A stretch of 64,000 nt of DNA from Colwellia sp. TT2012 (GTDB lineage: Bacteria > Pseudomonadota > Gammaproteobacteria > Enterobacterales > Alteromonadaceae), in the NCBI RefSeq assembly GCF_001440345.1, contig NZ_LJYX01000017.1, positions 310,001 through 374,000 on the forward strand, in the 5' to 3' direction. The position numbers were made by a program, and so were the translations under genes. Each line of letters begins with the position of its first letter. Positions within the stretch are counted from its first letter, which is position 1. Below are positions 1 through 9,606 of this stretch, one piece after another. The notes under the pieces are model-generated. The model saw only the letters and a list, made by a program, of their open reading frames with translations. It ran no database searches and was not told where the DNA came from.

Positions 1-558
1 GATAAGGGCAGCAGCTAGGTTTTCTTTTAACGGTGCCGCGCCACTATGTTCACGATAGCCTCGTTGGAATAAACCTCGACCAGAAAAATCAAGATATATG
101 TGAATGTGGTCTCTTAATAGTCGAGCTTGGAAACTAATTTGTGGGGATTTTTTATCGACATTTGGACGCTCAAAACCTTGCTCTCTAAATTGATCGACTA
201 TCGCATCTTTAATCGTTAAACCGCCAAACTGGCTATTTCGAATTTCTTCACTGTAACCCACAAAGTCAATAGCAAAGGTAGTTGTTGAGTCAAAAATATC
301 TGGCCAATTAATACTACTGGCCGCTTTGAATAATTCGTCTTTATCTTTCGCTTCACCGTCTCCCAGTTTAAGCATGATACGGGTAGCAAGGCGCGTCCAA
401 AGAGATATTTTATATCCTAAGGCTAAAGAAGCTTGAAAATAAACCCCTTCCGGTTTTTGTACAACGCGATCGGCGCCGAGGTTTTTTATTTCATCAAACA
501 GTAAAACTTCAATACCTGGAGAGGTTAAAGCTAAAAATTGGTGCATGGATTCTTTCAT
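1..558 (-). CDS. rlmL: 23S rRNA (guanine-N2) methyltransferase RlmL, N-terminal part (runs off the window)
   Basis: This is the first ~186 codons of a gene that continues beyond base 1. The translated start (MKESMHQFLALTSPGIEVLL) and the later stretches RLATRIMLKLGD, IRNSQFGGLTIKDAIVD, RPNVDKKSPQI and LDFSGRGLFQRGYR match the THUMP-containing N-terminus of E. coli RlmL/RlmKL almost segment by segment. In that family the N-terminal half binds RNA and methylates G2445 of 23S rRNA; the C-terminal half, often the m7G2069 activity, is not visible here. ATG at 558 gives the longest frame; a second ATG at 546 (MHQFLAL) begins closer to the usual family start and may be the real one. The identification is firm; the start is uncertain by 12 bases. 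Confidence 0.93.
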   Translation of the reverse strand, partial: MKESMHQFLALTSPGIEVLLFDEIKNLGADRVVQKPEGVYFQASLALGYKISLWTRLATRIMLKLGDGEAKDKDELFKAASSINWPDIFDSTTTFAIDFVGYSEEIRNSQFGGLTIKDAIVDQFREQGFERPNVDKKSPQISFQARLLRDHIHIYLDFSGRGLFQRGYREHSGAAPLKENLAAALI

Positions 559-859
559 GGTGAATTTCCGGAGTAAGCGGCAGAGTAAACTATGGGCGCG
601 ATTATATACACAAACACAAAGCACATAAACAAAAGTTAACCTTAACCAGCCTAAACCGCCTGTTTTTTACTCGTAACGCATAACATTCAACCGAACAGTA
701 TTATTTTAATAAAAGCGCTTGCTTTATCGATGCACTATCCTTACTATACGCCTCGCTTTCAGGGAGTAACCTCTTTAAAAGAAACTTCTCGCAATAAGAA
801 GTAAAATATTGTGGCTTGTTTAAGTGTCGCTAGCAATAGTAATACTTAAACCATTCGGA
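559..859. other. rlmL / tRNA intergenic region
   Basis: About 300 bases between the divergent rlmL start and the first tRNA gene. I see no coding frame. The left part should hold the rlmL promoter, and the right end holds a plausible promoter for the tRNA array (listed separately). Confidence 0.5.
816..845 (+). promoter_or_regulatory. candidate sigma-70 promoter of the initiator tRNA array
   Basis: TTGTTT (816-821) and TAATAC (840-845) are separated by 18 bases and end 14 bases before the first mature tRNA nucleotide. The -10 is good and the -35 is weak. This is inference from pattern and position only. Confidence 0.4.
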
Positions 860-936
<77 letters not shown>

Positions 937-1026
937 ACTTGTCTTTTGAAGAGATAAGTATAAAAAGTAAATTCTTAAGTTTGAATTAAAACAACTTGGC
1001 TTCCTACTTAACGTAGGTCATTCGGA

Positions 1027-1103
<77 letters not shown>

Positions 1104-1193
1104 ACTTGTCTTTTGAAGAGATAAGTATAAAAAGTAAATTCTTAAGTTTGAATTAAAACAACTTGGCTTCCTACTTAACGTAGGTCATTCGGA

Positions 1194-1270
<77 letters not shown>

Positions 1271-1360
1271 ACTTGTCTTTTGAAGAGATAAGTATAAAAA
1301 GTAAATTCTTAAGTTTGAATTAAAACAACTTGGCTTCCTACTTAACGTAGGTCATTCGGA

Positions 1361-1437
<77 letters not shown>

Positions 1438-1527
1438 ACTTGTCTTTTGAAGAGATAAGTATAAAAAGTAAATTCTTAAGTTTGAATTAAAACAACTTGG
1501 CTTCCTACTTAACGTAGGTCATTCGGA

Positions 1528-1604
<77 letters not shown>

Positions 1605-1671
1605 ATTCTTTTCAGATAGAATTAAAACAATTTGAGGCTTTCTTCTTAATATCTTAAGAAGTTCATTCGGA

Positions 1672-1748
<77 letters not shown>

Positions 1749-1780
1749 ATTCATATATATCCTTAGTATTTTACTCCAAG

Positions 1781-1872
1781 CATAAGCTCGTTGGGCTGTA
1801 TTCTCTATCAACATAAGTAAATAGCCGAAGGTCGTCAGTTCCCTCTTCATAAGATAAGGGCTCCAGCAACCA
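1781..1872 (+). pseudogene. decayed tRNA-fMet relic 1
   Basis: The D-arm/anticodon-stem block AGCTCGTTGGGCT, the CATAA of the anticodon loop, CCGAAGGTCGTCAGTTC and the 3' end CAGCAACCA are recognisable in order. Extra bases lie on both sides of CATAA (enlarged anticodon loop) and in the T arm, and the 5' acceptor strand is lost. It is not expected to fold as a working tRNA. Confidence 0.7.
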
Positions 1873-1906
1873 ATTCATATATATATCCTTAGTATTTACT
1901 CCAAGC

Positions 1907-1992
1907 ATAAGCACGTCGGGCTGTATTCTCTATCAACATAAGTAAATAGCCGAAAGTCGTCTTTTTCTACTCAAATCTGGCTCCCGCAACCA
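1907..1992 (+). pseudogene. decayed tRNA-fMet relic 2
   Basis: Same layout as relic 1: GCACGTCGGGCT, then the same inserted bases around CATAA, CCGAAAGTCGTC, a short insert, then an intact TCAAATCTGGCTCCCGCAACCA-type 3' end. The stretch upstream also repeats that before relic 1, so relics 1 and 2 are copies of one already degenerate unit. Confidence 0.7.
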
Positions 1993-2032
1993 ACTTGTTT
2001 CTTTAAAGAGATAAGTATAAAATCAGGTTTTA

Positions 2033-2116
2033 GTTCCCTCTTCATAAGATAAGGGCTCCCGCAACCAATTCAAATTCCCTCAGTATCAAACTCCAAGTAT
2101 AAGCTCGTCGGGCTGT
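2033..2116 (+). pseudogene. decayed tRNA-fMet fragments 3 and 4
   Basis: 2033-2067 keeps only AGTTC, the relic-1 T-arm insert and GGGCTCCCGCAACCA. 2101-2115 keeps only AAGCTCGTCGGGCTG. They extend the fading series of tRNA pieces and end against the transposase relic. Confidence 0.6.
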
Positions 2117-2162
2117 TATACCAATTACATTAATTAAGTCCCATTTTCATCCAGTCTACAGA

Positions 2163-2345
2163 TCATAATTCCATCACTCTGAACACCTCCGGTATAAAGC
2201 TATTCCATGCCTGATAACATGCAACTTGCTCAACTGGGTTCCGCTCTGCTGAATAGGGGTAATTTGATAATAGATAAATTATCTTGATGCCAAGCCGCAC
2301 AATCTGCGATGTCGGTTTTATCACCAGATAAGGAGCCATGCTGGC
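2163..2345 (-). pseudogene. IS630-family transposase relic (C-terminal part)
   Basis: On the minus strand one frame reads ...AAWHQDNLSIIKLP and the next reads PYSAERNPVEQV followed by CYQAWNSFIPEVFRVMEL and a stop. This is the familiar C-terminus of IS630 transposases (LPPYSPELNPVEQ... and AWNSF). A one-base loss in a C run breaks the frame at LP/PYS, and about 25 residues are missing after VEQV. No N-terminus or complete ends are visible. Confidence 0.7.
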
Positions 2346-2364
2346 AGATCACCGTATTTCAACA

Positions 2365-4224
2365 TCAGTGTTGCTCACTAGTATTACTGCTTAGCTTAGG
2401 ATTTTTTGGATAAAATTTATCTGGCATACTACTAATATGTTCAAAAAACCGGGTGTCTTTATAGGGTAATTTCATAAATCCCGAAATACCAAGACCATCG
2501 ATAGTAGGTAATAACGTTAAAATTTTCGCCAAACAGGCTTTAAATTCAGCTTCTTTTTCATGGTTTAGCAGCATTAAATAACTATGAATTTTTAAATGTT
2601 TTGGCAGAATTTCAAAGATAATACAACCGGTATGATGAATTAAGTTCAACTTGGCTAAAACCGTCATTAACTCATCGGGTAGATATAAGTATTCATCGGG
2701 ATCTTTACCATCCTCAAAATAGGAGTGTAATCGGGTTATATCATCAACATCGGCAACATCACTTACTTCAAAGGGTAGTTCTTGGCTACTGTCCGCAATA
2801 AAAGGCTGACTTTCACTCAGCCGCTCAACATGCAAAGTATTACGGGCATTAAATAAACAACTTTTAAAGATCCCGATACGAAATATACCTTGCGCCAAAT
2901 AAATAATATTGTTTACCGCACTGGTAAATGAAGCTTTCAGTGTTTCATCAAATAAGGTTAAATTAGAGTCAATGTAAACCCCCTCTTTGGCCCAACGAAT
3001 GGCAATGCCACCAACCACAGGAAAATTACCTAGCCGACTTAACGCCGCGATAAAAGCTTTTTCATTATCGCCCATACCCATAAGGTAATTTTTATAGTAT
3101 TTATCCAATTGAGCATCATCAATCCCCGCTAAACTACCATGACCGCTTTGCTCTCGTAAAAATGACTTGCGCGAGCCATACACTACCGTATCAATGTGCT
3201 CTCTTTGAGGTTTTACCCAAATAGGTATCTGGGCAATGGCGGCAATTTTTGTCGGTGTATCTGCCAAGACAACTTGTTTGAGGTAGTTGAGGTTATTAAA
3301 AAAGTAATCCCCGGCTTGGTTGCGCAGTTTTTTATCGTCACTTAACATACCCGTTAACACTTGCGCCAATAACTTAGGTAAACCTAAGGCATTTGGCGGT
3401 ATTACCTTGATACCATATCGGCATGATTGCCCCGACGCTAGAGCATACAAGGTTGCCGCTAAGCCTTGCTCATCAAAACGAGGGCTAGATAATCCGCCCT
3501 TAAGTTGCTCTGGCCCAATAAAATAGACATCGCCTAAACGGGCGTTACTATGTTGTAAATCACTGCTCATCAGCTCCATCACGTTAGTGCTAGTACTTTG
3601 CTGATGACAATCAAGTTGTGCACTCACTGATGAGCCCCAATCAATGAGTTGTACCTTGCCGGTATTTTCATCATAAACCAAGTTAGAAGGCTTGATATCG
3701 CCATGAACAATGGGTTTTAGCTGCCTATGATTATTTTCTGCACGTAAATACAGCAATATATCGGCCAATTGTAAGGCAATACTTACCACCAACTCAGGCG
3801 ATAAAGGGCCAACTTGTAAAGATAATTGTTCTAAATCTATGCCTGGGGCCCGAGTCATCTGCAAAATAGATTGGCGTTTAATTTTTTGGTAGTCAATCAC
3901 ATGAGGGATTTGTGGGTGTTTAAGTTGACCTTGAATATCGGCTTCTTCAGCTAAACGGTCTTGCACATGTTGAGGCAAATTAATCCGCGAGAATTTAAAG
4001 ACAACCGGCTGTGTTTGCTCAACAGAGCCTTTACGCTTAATAGCCGAAAAAACAAAGCCATACGCCCCTTTACCTAACAGAGCAACGTCCTCAAAGCCGA
4101 GTTCTTTTAATTGCTGCTGACAAAGTTCCACCCATTGTTTTAACTTAGTCGCGTCTTTATGGCTGAGTAAGTAAATGGATTGCTCTTGAGCAATGTAGAA
4201 ATGCTGTAATTTTTTATTAGTCAC
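2365..4224 (-). CDS. eukaryotic-like Ser/Thr protein kinase
   Basis: A 619-residue protein with a protein-kinase fold in roughly residues 45-320. The glycine-rich loop reads LGKGAYGFVF, the ATP-lysine lies in VVFKFSR, the catalytic loop is HGDIKPSNLVYD (HGD in place of HRD but with the Asp and Asn kept), and the metal loop is IDWGSS (DWG in place of DFG). These residues suggest an active kinase, though the loop variants are unusual. The C-terminal ~300 residues match nothing I recognise and have no membrane segment, so the protein is probably cytoplasmic. It stands alone between the tRNA array and tyrR on the same strand as tyrR. The substrate cannot be inferred. Confidence 0.8.
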   Translation of the reverse strand: MTNKKLQHFYIAQEQSIYLLSHKDATKLKQWVELCQQQLKELGFEDVALLGKGAYGFVFSAIKRKGSVEQTQPVVFKFSRINLPQHVQDRLAEEADIQGQLKHPQIPHVIDYQKIKRQSILQMTRAPGIDLEQLSLQVGPLSPELVVSIALQLADILLYLRAENNHRQLKPIVHGDIKPSNLVYDENTGKVQLIDWGSSVSAQLDCHQQSTSTNVMELMSSDLQHSNARLGDVYFIGPEQLKGGLSSPRFDEQGLAATLYALASGQSCRYGIKVIPPNALGLPKLLAQVLTGMLSDDKKLRNQAGDYFFNNLNYLKQVVLADTPTKIAAIAQIPIWVKPQREHIDTVVYGSRKSFLREQSGHGSLAGIDDAQLDKYYKNYLMGMGDNEKAFIAALSRLGNFPVVGGIAIRWAKEGVYIDSNLTLFDETLKASFTSAVNNIIYLAQGIFRIGIFKSCLFNARNTLHVERLSESQPFIADSSQELPFEVSDVADVDDITRLHSYFEDGKDPDEYLYLPDELMTVLAKLNLIHHTGCIIFEILPKHLKIHSYLMLLNHEKEAEFKACLAKILTLLPTIDGLGISGFMKLPYKDTRFFEHISSMPDKFYPKNPKLSSNTSEQH

Positions 4225-4354
4225 TTTTTTTTGCCATTTATATTTACTACTTATTATTAACTACAAGAATTTATCTGCTTAAAGGGGGGCGTTACTAAAT
4301 AACAAGTACAGATACCTCTTGATTGGTTGACCGTTTATCAAGCTCGCTCAGCGA

Positions 4355-5968
4355 TCATCGAATATCATGCTGCCTTAACTTCATCGCAATTTTATTGTGT
4401 GATACTTTTAAACGCTCTGCTAGTTTACGTGTCGTTGGAAATAAGGGGTATAAATGCCCGAGTAATTTAGCTTCAAAATCTGCTTGTGCACTTGACCAAT
4501 CTTTAACATCTTCCATAGCTAGCTCACCGCCTTGTTCGCTATTACCTGCATGACTATGACCTGCATGTTTTTTGAGTACAGGTAACAATTCCTCAACACA
4601 AATATCACCACCATTACTTAAGGCTACCACGCTAAATAAAACATTTTGCAATTGCCTGATATTACCTGGCCAAGCAAAGCTCTGTAATAAGGCCAGTGCC
4701 GAAGCGGTAAGTTTAGGTTTAGCACGCTTGGTTTGTTGACTATGACTGACTTGTTTGGCGGCATTGTCAATAAATAAGTTGGCTAATAGGCTCATATCAG
4801 TAATACGCTCTCGCAGCGGGGGCAGTTCAATACTGAGTACATTTAACCGATAATAGAGATCTTCTCGAAAGGTTTTTTGACTAATTAACTTGGCTAAATT
4901 TTGGTGAGTAGCACTGATAATACGAATATTGGCAATCAGCTCCTTAGTACCGCCCACACGACGATAAGTCAGATCTTGTAAAAAACGTAATAGCTTAGCT
5001 TGTAAATAGGGTGACATTTCAGCAATTTCATCTAAAAATAAACAGCCGCCTTCCGCCAACTCAACTAAGCCTGGTTTACCGCCTTTTTGTGCGCCCGTAA
5101 AGGCACCACTTTCATAACCAAACAGTTCACTTTCTAATAAATGTTCAGGTAAGGCCGAACAATTAATCGCTAAAAAAGGCGCTTTAGCTCTTGAACTTGC
5201 CTGATGTAAAGCCCGAGCAATTAATTCCTTGCCTGTACCTGTTTCACCACTGATTAATACCGGTAAATCTAAAGCAGCAAAACGCTCTCCTTGGGCCTTA
5301 ATTAAACGAATACTTTTTGATTGACCAATAATATTATCAAAACTATGCTCTTGATGGCTTTGCATGAAAGATATTTGTCGTCCTACGGTATTCATAGAGC
5401 GCAGCAGTAATACCGAGCCGTTGACTTCTTTGCCTTTATTAGCTGTCGAGTCAGTGGCGGAATTCGATAACACTGGGCTTATATCAAGAATGTAGGCTTT
5501 TCCTTGAATAGTAATGGCCTGGCTCGTTGCGGTATTCGTCAGCATGGCGCTACTAATTTGCTCTATATAGGTGTTAATAGGTTTGCCTAAGTAATCCGTA
5601 GCCATAAAATCATGCTTAACGCCCGTGGCTGGTGGCATAAGTTTATGGCTGGCCTTATTCATCGCTAAAATAAGCCCCTGACTATCAACATCAATGATAG
5701 GCTCTGGCATCTTGTCTAATAATGCTTGTAAGTGATTGGCTCGCTGCTCGCTAGGAAGCAAGTTAATTAACTCGACACTTATCACTCCCGCAACATGCGC
5801 TAAACAACGCTTAATTTGCGTCAAACTTAGTTCATCATATTCAAGATAAAGATAGGTAAAACAACTGGTGATTTCTACCGCTTTTAAATTCCAAGCTTGT
5901 TGGGCGAACACCGCTAATATTTCTTGTGAAATACCAATCCTGTCGCTTGATTCAATAACAATACGCAT
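4355..5968 (-). CDS. tyrR: TyrR-type aromatic amino acid regulator
   Basis: A 537-residue regulator with TyrR architecture: an N-terminal ACT domain ([18 protein letters not shown]), a PAS domain from about residue 80, an AAA+ domain with Walker A GETGTGKE at 241-248, the GAFTGA loop at 288-293 and Walker [10 protein letters not shown] near 309, then a short Fis-like helix-turn-helix ([19 protein letters not shown]) at the end. E. coli TyrR is 513 residues and does not work with sigma-54. The intact GAFTGA loop here leaves open a sigma-54 activator role, as in PhhR. In the family, aromatic amino acids and ATP are the effectors. It is divergent from the methionine gamma-lyase gene, and a TyrR-box-like palindrome lies between them. 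Confidence 0.9.
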   Translation of the reverse strand: MRIVIESSDRIGISQEILAVFAQQAWNLKAVEITSCFTYLYLEYDELSLTQIKRCLAHVAGVISVELINLLPSEQRANHLQALLDKMPEPIIDVDSQGLILAMNKASHKLMPPATGVKHDFMATDYLGKPINTYIEQISSAMLTNTATSQAITIQGKAYILDISPVLSNSATDSTANKGKEVNGSVLLLRSMNTVGRQISFMQSHQEHSFDNIIGQSKSIRLIKAQGERFAALDLPVLISGETGTGKELIARALHQASSRAKAPFLAINCSALPEHLLESELFGYESGAFTGAQKGGKPGLVELAEGGCLFLDEIAEMSPYLQAKLLRFLQDLTYRRVGGTKELIANIRIISATHQNLAKLISQKTFREDLYYRLNVLSIELPPLRERITDMSLLANLFIDNAAKQVSHSQQTKRAKPKLTASALALLQSFAWPGNIRQLQNVLFSVVALSNGGDICVEELLPVLKKHAGHSHAGNSEQGGELAMEDVKDWSSAQADFEAKLLGHLYPLFPTTRKLAERLKVSHNKIAMKLRQHDIR

Positions 5969-6100
5969 AAAAAACAGGTTAACAAATAGAATGTACTATA
6001 AATATGACACAGTAATAAAAATAGTACAAATCATAATTCCCTTATTAATAAAGGCCTGAAGCAATAATTTCCAAAAATTATCGTTAAAAATAAGTTTATT

Positions 6101-6118
6101 TGTAATGATAATATTACA
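6101..6118. promoter_or_regulatory. TyrR-box-like operator
   Basis: TGTAAT-GATAAT-ATTACA is an 18-bp palindrome with the length and TGTAA-N8-TTACA core of the TyrR box (TGTAAA-N6-TTTACA). It lies in the intergenic region between tyrR and the PLP lyase, 133 bases upstream of the tyrR start codon and 268 upstream of the lyase start. Confidence 0.65.
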
Positions 6119-6385
6119 AATAAAACCTATTTATCCTTGCACTGAATATATCTCATTGAAAAATAAGGACTTTATTTGTTGGCAGTATAGTTGCAAGGCT
6201 AATGGCAATAGTAAACGAGTATTAGGTGCCATTGAGCAAGACTAGGTTAGCGTTATAACGGTGAAACATTCACTCCGCTTACTTCGCAAACCTGTGTTTG
6301 CCCTGCTCACCTTGAAAGAGAATAAAACCAGACAAAAAAACAAAACAAAATAATAATAATTACACCTCATTTAGGAAGAGAAGCT

Positions 6386-7627
6386 ATGACCAAGTTTAAG
6401 AGCAGCAATATAGAAACTAAAGCCATTCATGCGGGCAGAATAGATGATACACAATTTGGCTCACTTGCCACGCCGTTATATCAAACTTCAACCTTTATTT
6501 TTGATAATGCTAAGCAAGGTGGCGATCGATTTTCGGGTCAAAGCGAGGGTTATATTTACACCCGTTTAGGCAACCCTACCACCCGTCAATTAGAGCAACG
6601 TGTTGCTGCCATGGAATGCATGGAAGATGCTGCTGCAACCGCAACAGGTATGGCGGCAGTTTCTGCTGCCTTATTGACCAATTTGCAAGCTGGCGATCAT
6701 ATGATTTCATCGAAAGCGGTTTATGGTTGTTCTTTTGCCTTAATGAGTCATATGCTAAAAAAATTCAACATTGAAGTGACTTTTGTCGATATGACTGAGC
6801 CGGAAAATATCAAAGCGGCCATTAAAGAAAATACCAAGTTGATCTTTCTTGAAACGCCCATTAACCCCAACTTAGTTGTATTAGATTTAGAAAAAATCTG
6901 CGCCATTGCCAAAGAGTATAAATTATTGTCAATAGTAGATAACACCTTCCTTACCCCAGTATTACAGCAGCCAGCAAAATTTGGCGCCGATATTGTTGTC
7001 CATAGCGCCACTAAATACCTTAATGGTCATGGCGATGTTGTTGCGGGTATAGTCTGTGCTAGTTTTGAGATGATTAACGAAATCAAAATGACCACGTTGA
7101 AAGATATAGGCGCAACAATCAGTCCTCATGATGCTTGGTTGATCATCCGAGGTCTGAAAACATTACCTATTCGCATGGATAGACATTGCAGCAATGCTCA
7201 AACCGTCGCTGAGTTTTTAGAACAACACCCAATGGTGAAAGAAGTTTATTACCCAGGTCTTAAAAGCCACTCCGGGTACAAGTTCATTGGTAAACAAATG
7301 AAAGCCGCTGGTGGTGTCATTGCTTTTGAATTAAATACCGACCTAACCGGTGGCACAACCTTTATTGATGCCATGGAGCTTTTCTCCATTGCGGTGAGTT
7401 TAGGTGATGCAGAGTCATTGATCCAACACCCAGCGTCCATGACCCACTCACCTTACACACCAGAAGAGCGAGCAGAAGCTGGCATTAGCGATAGCTTGAT
7501 CAGAATTTCAGTTGGCTTAGAACATGTCGACGATCTTATTGCCGATTTATCGCAAGCCTTAGCACAGGTGACTAAAGGTAAAGCCGATAATGTTACCCCT
7601 ATCACTAAAACATCCAATGCTGCATAA
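6386..7627 (+). CDS. mgl: methionine gamma-lyase
   Basis: A 413-residue PLP enzyme of the Cys/Met metabolism family. The PLP lysine is K210 in HSATKYLNGHGD. Cys115 in the motif YGCSFA occupies the position of Cys116 of Pseudomonas MdeA, the residue that separates methionine gamma-lyases from cystathionine beta/gamma-lyases. The reaction is L-methionine to methanethiol, ammonia and 2-oxobutyrate in the cytoplasm. ATG at 6386 follows the ribosome site AGGAAGAGAAG. A strong hairpin terminator follows at 7699. The gene is divergent from tyrR with a TyrR-box-like site between, so regulation by TyrR is plausible. In marine bacteria this enzyme releases volatile methanethiol. Confidence 0.88.
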   Translation: MTKFKSSNIETKAIHAGRIDDTQFGSLATPLYQTSTFIFDNAKQGGDRFSGQSEGYIYTRLGNPTTRQLEQRVAAMECMEDAAATATGMAAVSAALLTNLQAGDHMISSKAVYGCSFALMSHMLKKFNIEVTFVDMTEPENIKAAIKENTKLIFLETPINPNLVVLDLEKICAIAKEYKLLSIVDNTFLTPVLQQPAKFGADIVVHSATKYLNGHGDVVAGIVCASFEMINEIKMTTLKDIGATISPHDAWLIIRGLKTLPIRMDRHCSNAQTVAEFLEQHPMVKEVYYPGLKSHSGYKFIGKQMKAAGGVIAFELNTDLTGGTTFIDAMELFSIAVSLGDAESLIQHPASMTHSPYTPEERAEAGISDSLIRISVGLEHVDDLIADLSQALAQVTKGKADNVTPITKTSNAA

Positions 7628-7698
7628 CTGGCATTCATGACATCTGTGCTTTAAGTACATGGATGTCATCAGTGATTAACCTAATTTCTGCTAATAAA

Positions 7699-7733
7699 AA
7701 ACCTCAATAGGCGCTGAGCCTATTGAGGTTTTA
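7699..7733. terminator. bidirectional rho-independent terminator
   Basis: AACCTCAATAGGC-GCTGA-GCCTATTGAGGTT is a perfect 13-bp stem with a 5-base loop, flanked by an A run on the left and TTTTA on the right. It separates the convergent methionine gamma-lyase and HIT-protein genes. Confidence 0.9.
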
Positions 7734-7799
7734 ATGAATACAAATAACATTTACTGCTCAAAAGAATGACTTATCTAATCAAGTGACTTACCGGTAAAA

Positions 7800-8234
7800 C
7801 TACTTCTCCGCAAAAATCACCGCTAACTGTGGTAATAACTTATCTTTTAATGCCGTTAATTCTTCATCGGTATAAGGCGTTAATGCTTGTTGCCCCCAAA
7901 TAGGTTTTGGCCATTGAGCATCGTCTTTAAAGCGCACCACATGATGGACATGCAGTTGCTCAACCACATTACCGAGCGCTGCCACATTCATTTTATCGCC
8001 GCTAAATACTTGCATAAGTAACTCACTGAGCAAACTCGACTCATTGAGTAATTGTTGCTGCTGTTGCCAATCTAGTTGATACACTTCACTGATATCAGCT
8101 ACTTTTGGCACTAAAATAAACCAGGGGTAAGCACTATCATTACACAGTAGCAACTTAGACAAAGGAAAATCGGCCAACTCAATACCATCTTTTGCCAACT
8201 GTGGATGTAGGGTAAAAAGTATCTCTTCGCTCAT
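7800..8234 (-). CDS. HIT family protein
   Basis: A 144-residue protein of the histidine-triad superfamily. The C-terminal motif QLHVHHVVRF is the variant H-x-H-H signature of the short proteobacterial HIT branch. The N-terminal half carries the family strand pattern (SKLLLCNDSAYPWFILVPK). HIT proteins hydrolyse or transfer nucleotides from nucleotidyl phosphates or dinucleoside polyphosphates; the substrate here is unknown. The protein is soluble with no signal peptide. It lies downstream of the RbgA/YlqF GTPase on the same strand, separated by a decayed copy of that gene's 3' end. Confidence 0.88.
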   Translation of the reverse strand: MSEEILFTLHPQLAKDGIELADFPLSKLLLCNDSAYPWFILVPKVADISEVYQLDWQQQQQLLNESSLLSELLMQVFSGDKMNVAALGNVVEQLHVHHVVRFKDDAQWPKPIWGQQALTPYTDEELTALKDKLLPQLAVIFAEK

Positions 8235-8260
8235 ATCAAAACCTTATGAATCAAAATATT

Positions 8261-8360
8261 ATAAATAAAAATATTAACGTTTGTTTTTACCACCACGACC
8301 ACAAGCCGTTTTTTTAGCTTCTATGTGTGCGTGACGCAATGCGTTTATCTTCTAATTGAG
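8261..8360 (-). repeat. decayed partial duplication of the ylqF 3' end
   Basis: This stretch repeats the last ~90 bases of the GTPase gene (8431-8519), including the 3' flank AAAAATATTAACGTTTGT and the CCACGACCAC region. It has several substitutions and small insertions and no open frame. Confidence 0.8.
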
Positions 8361-8440
8361 TGAACAATGAGAGCGGTATTCCCTGCAATCACTCTATCTA
8401 GATAGTGCAAACATTAACACTAAGTCATCATATAAAAATA

Positions 8441-9373
8441 TTAACGTTTGTTTTTACGACCACGACCACGCGCCGTTTTTTTAGCTTCTCGCGCCGCAAT
8501 GCGTTTCTCTTCTAATTCGGCAAAGTGCAGATTCTCTGCCACTACCATATCTGGTAACTCAAAAGAAATAGGCCCTAGGGTTTTATCACGAATTTCATTG
8601 ATCAGAATGACCGACGCTTTATATAAATCCACCCGACCACCACTTTTAACACAACCGCGTATTCTGCCAATGGCTTCAATGAGGTCTTCTTCATGCTCAG
8701 GTAATTCGTCAAGCTTATAGCGATCCATTAGCCGTTGAGGATAATTCTTCAGTAAGTACTCTGCGGCAAAGTAGGCAATATCGTCATGTTCAAAGGCTGT
8801 ATCTTTCACCGCACCCGATACCGCTAAACGATAGCCAGAGTTTTCATTGTAAATTTTAGGCCACAACATGCCAGGTGTATCGAAAAGGTATAAACCTTCT
8901 TCAAGACGAATACGCTGCTGGCCTTTAGTTACTGCGGGTTCATTACCCACTTTAGCTTTTGCTTTACCTACTAAGGTATTGAGTAATGTGGATTTACCAA
9001 CATTGGGTATACCCATTATCATGGCGTTAATTTGTTTACCTTCTTGATCTTTATTCGGCACCATTTTTCGAATTAATTTGATCAGGTTTCTTGCTACACT
9101 CGGCTGTTCCGTGGTTAAAGCAATCGCTTTTACATTATGCTGAGATTCTAAATAATCTAACCAAATTTTGGTGATTGCCGGATCGGCTAAATCACTTTTA
9201 TTAAGGATCTTTATCAGTGGTTTATCACCTCGGATCTCAGTGATCATAGGGTTTTCACTACTAAAGGGTAAACGCGCATCACACACTTCAATCACCACAT
9301 CTATTTGCGGTAATATCTCTTTTATTTCTTTTTGTGCTTTATGCATGTGGCCTGGAAACCAGTTAATCGCCAT
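8441..9373 (-). CDS. ylqF: ribosome biogenesis GTPase YlqF/RbgA
   Basis: A 310-residue circularly permuted GTPase. G4 (NKSD, residues 58-61) comes before G1 (GIPNVGKS, 121-128) and G3 (DTPG, 165-168). The N-terminal signature MAINWFPGHMHKA is diagnostic for YlqF/RbgA. The C-terminus is a basic tail (KKTARGRGRKNKR) suited to rRNA binding. Family role: late assembly of the 50S ribosomal subunit. Start ATG at 9373. No operon partner is obvious apart from the HIT gene downstream. Confidence 0.93.
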   Translation of the reverse strand: MAINWFPGHMHKAQKEIKEILPQIDVVIEVCDARLPFSSENPMITEIRGDKPLIKILNKSDLADPAITKIWLDYLESQHNVKAIALTTEQPSVARNLIKLIRKMVPNKDQEGKQINAMIMGIPNVGKSTLLNTLVGKAKAKVGNEPAVTKGQQRIRLEEGLYLFDTPGMLWPKIYNENSGYRLAVSGAVKDTAFEHDDIAYFAAEYLLKNYPQRLMDRYKLDELPEHEEDLIEAIGRIRGCVKSGGRVDLYKASVILINEIRDKTLGPISFELPDMVVAENLHFAELEEKRIAAREAKKTARGRGRKNKR

Positions 9374-9606
9374 GAAAATCCTAATTTAGCTAATAATAAT
9401 GCGCTAATTTTAACAAGTTTTTAGCTTAGCTGGCTAGCGAAACTAATATTTATAAGTTAACTATTTACATAACGCTCTTTATATTGTCGGGCGCTGATGC
9501 CGCCTTTGCTACTTCTCTCTACTTTTTAGTAGCTAAGCATTGACATATTGTTGATAATGCTAATCATTAATTGTCTTTATCCTTTATAAAAATTAGCAAA
9601 TAATCT

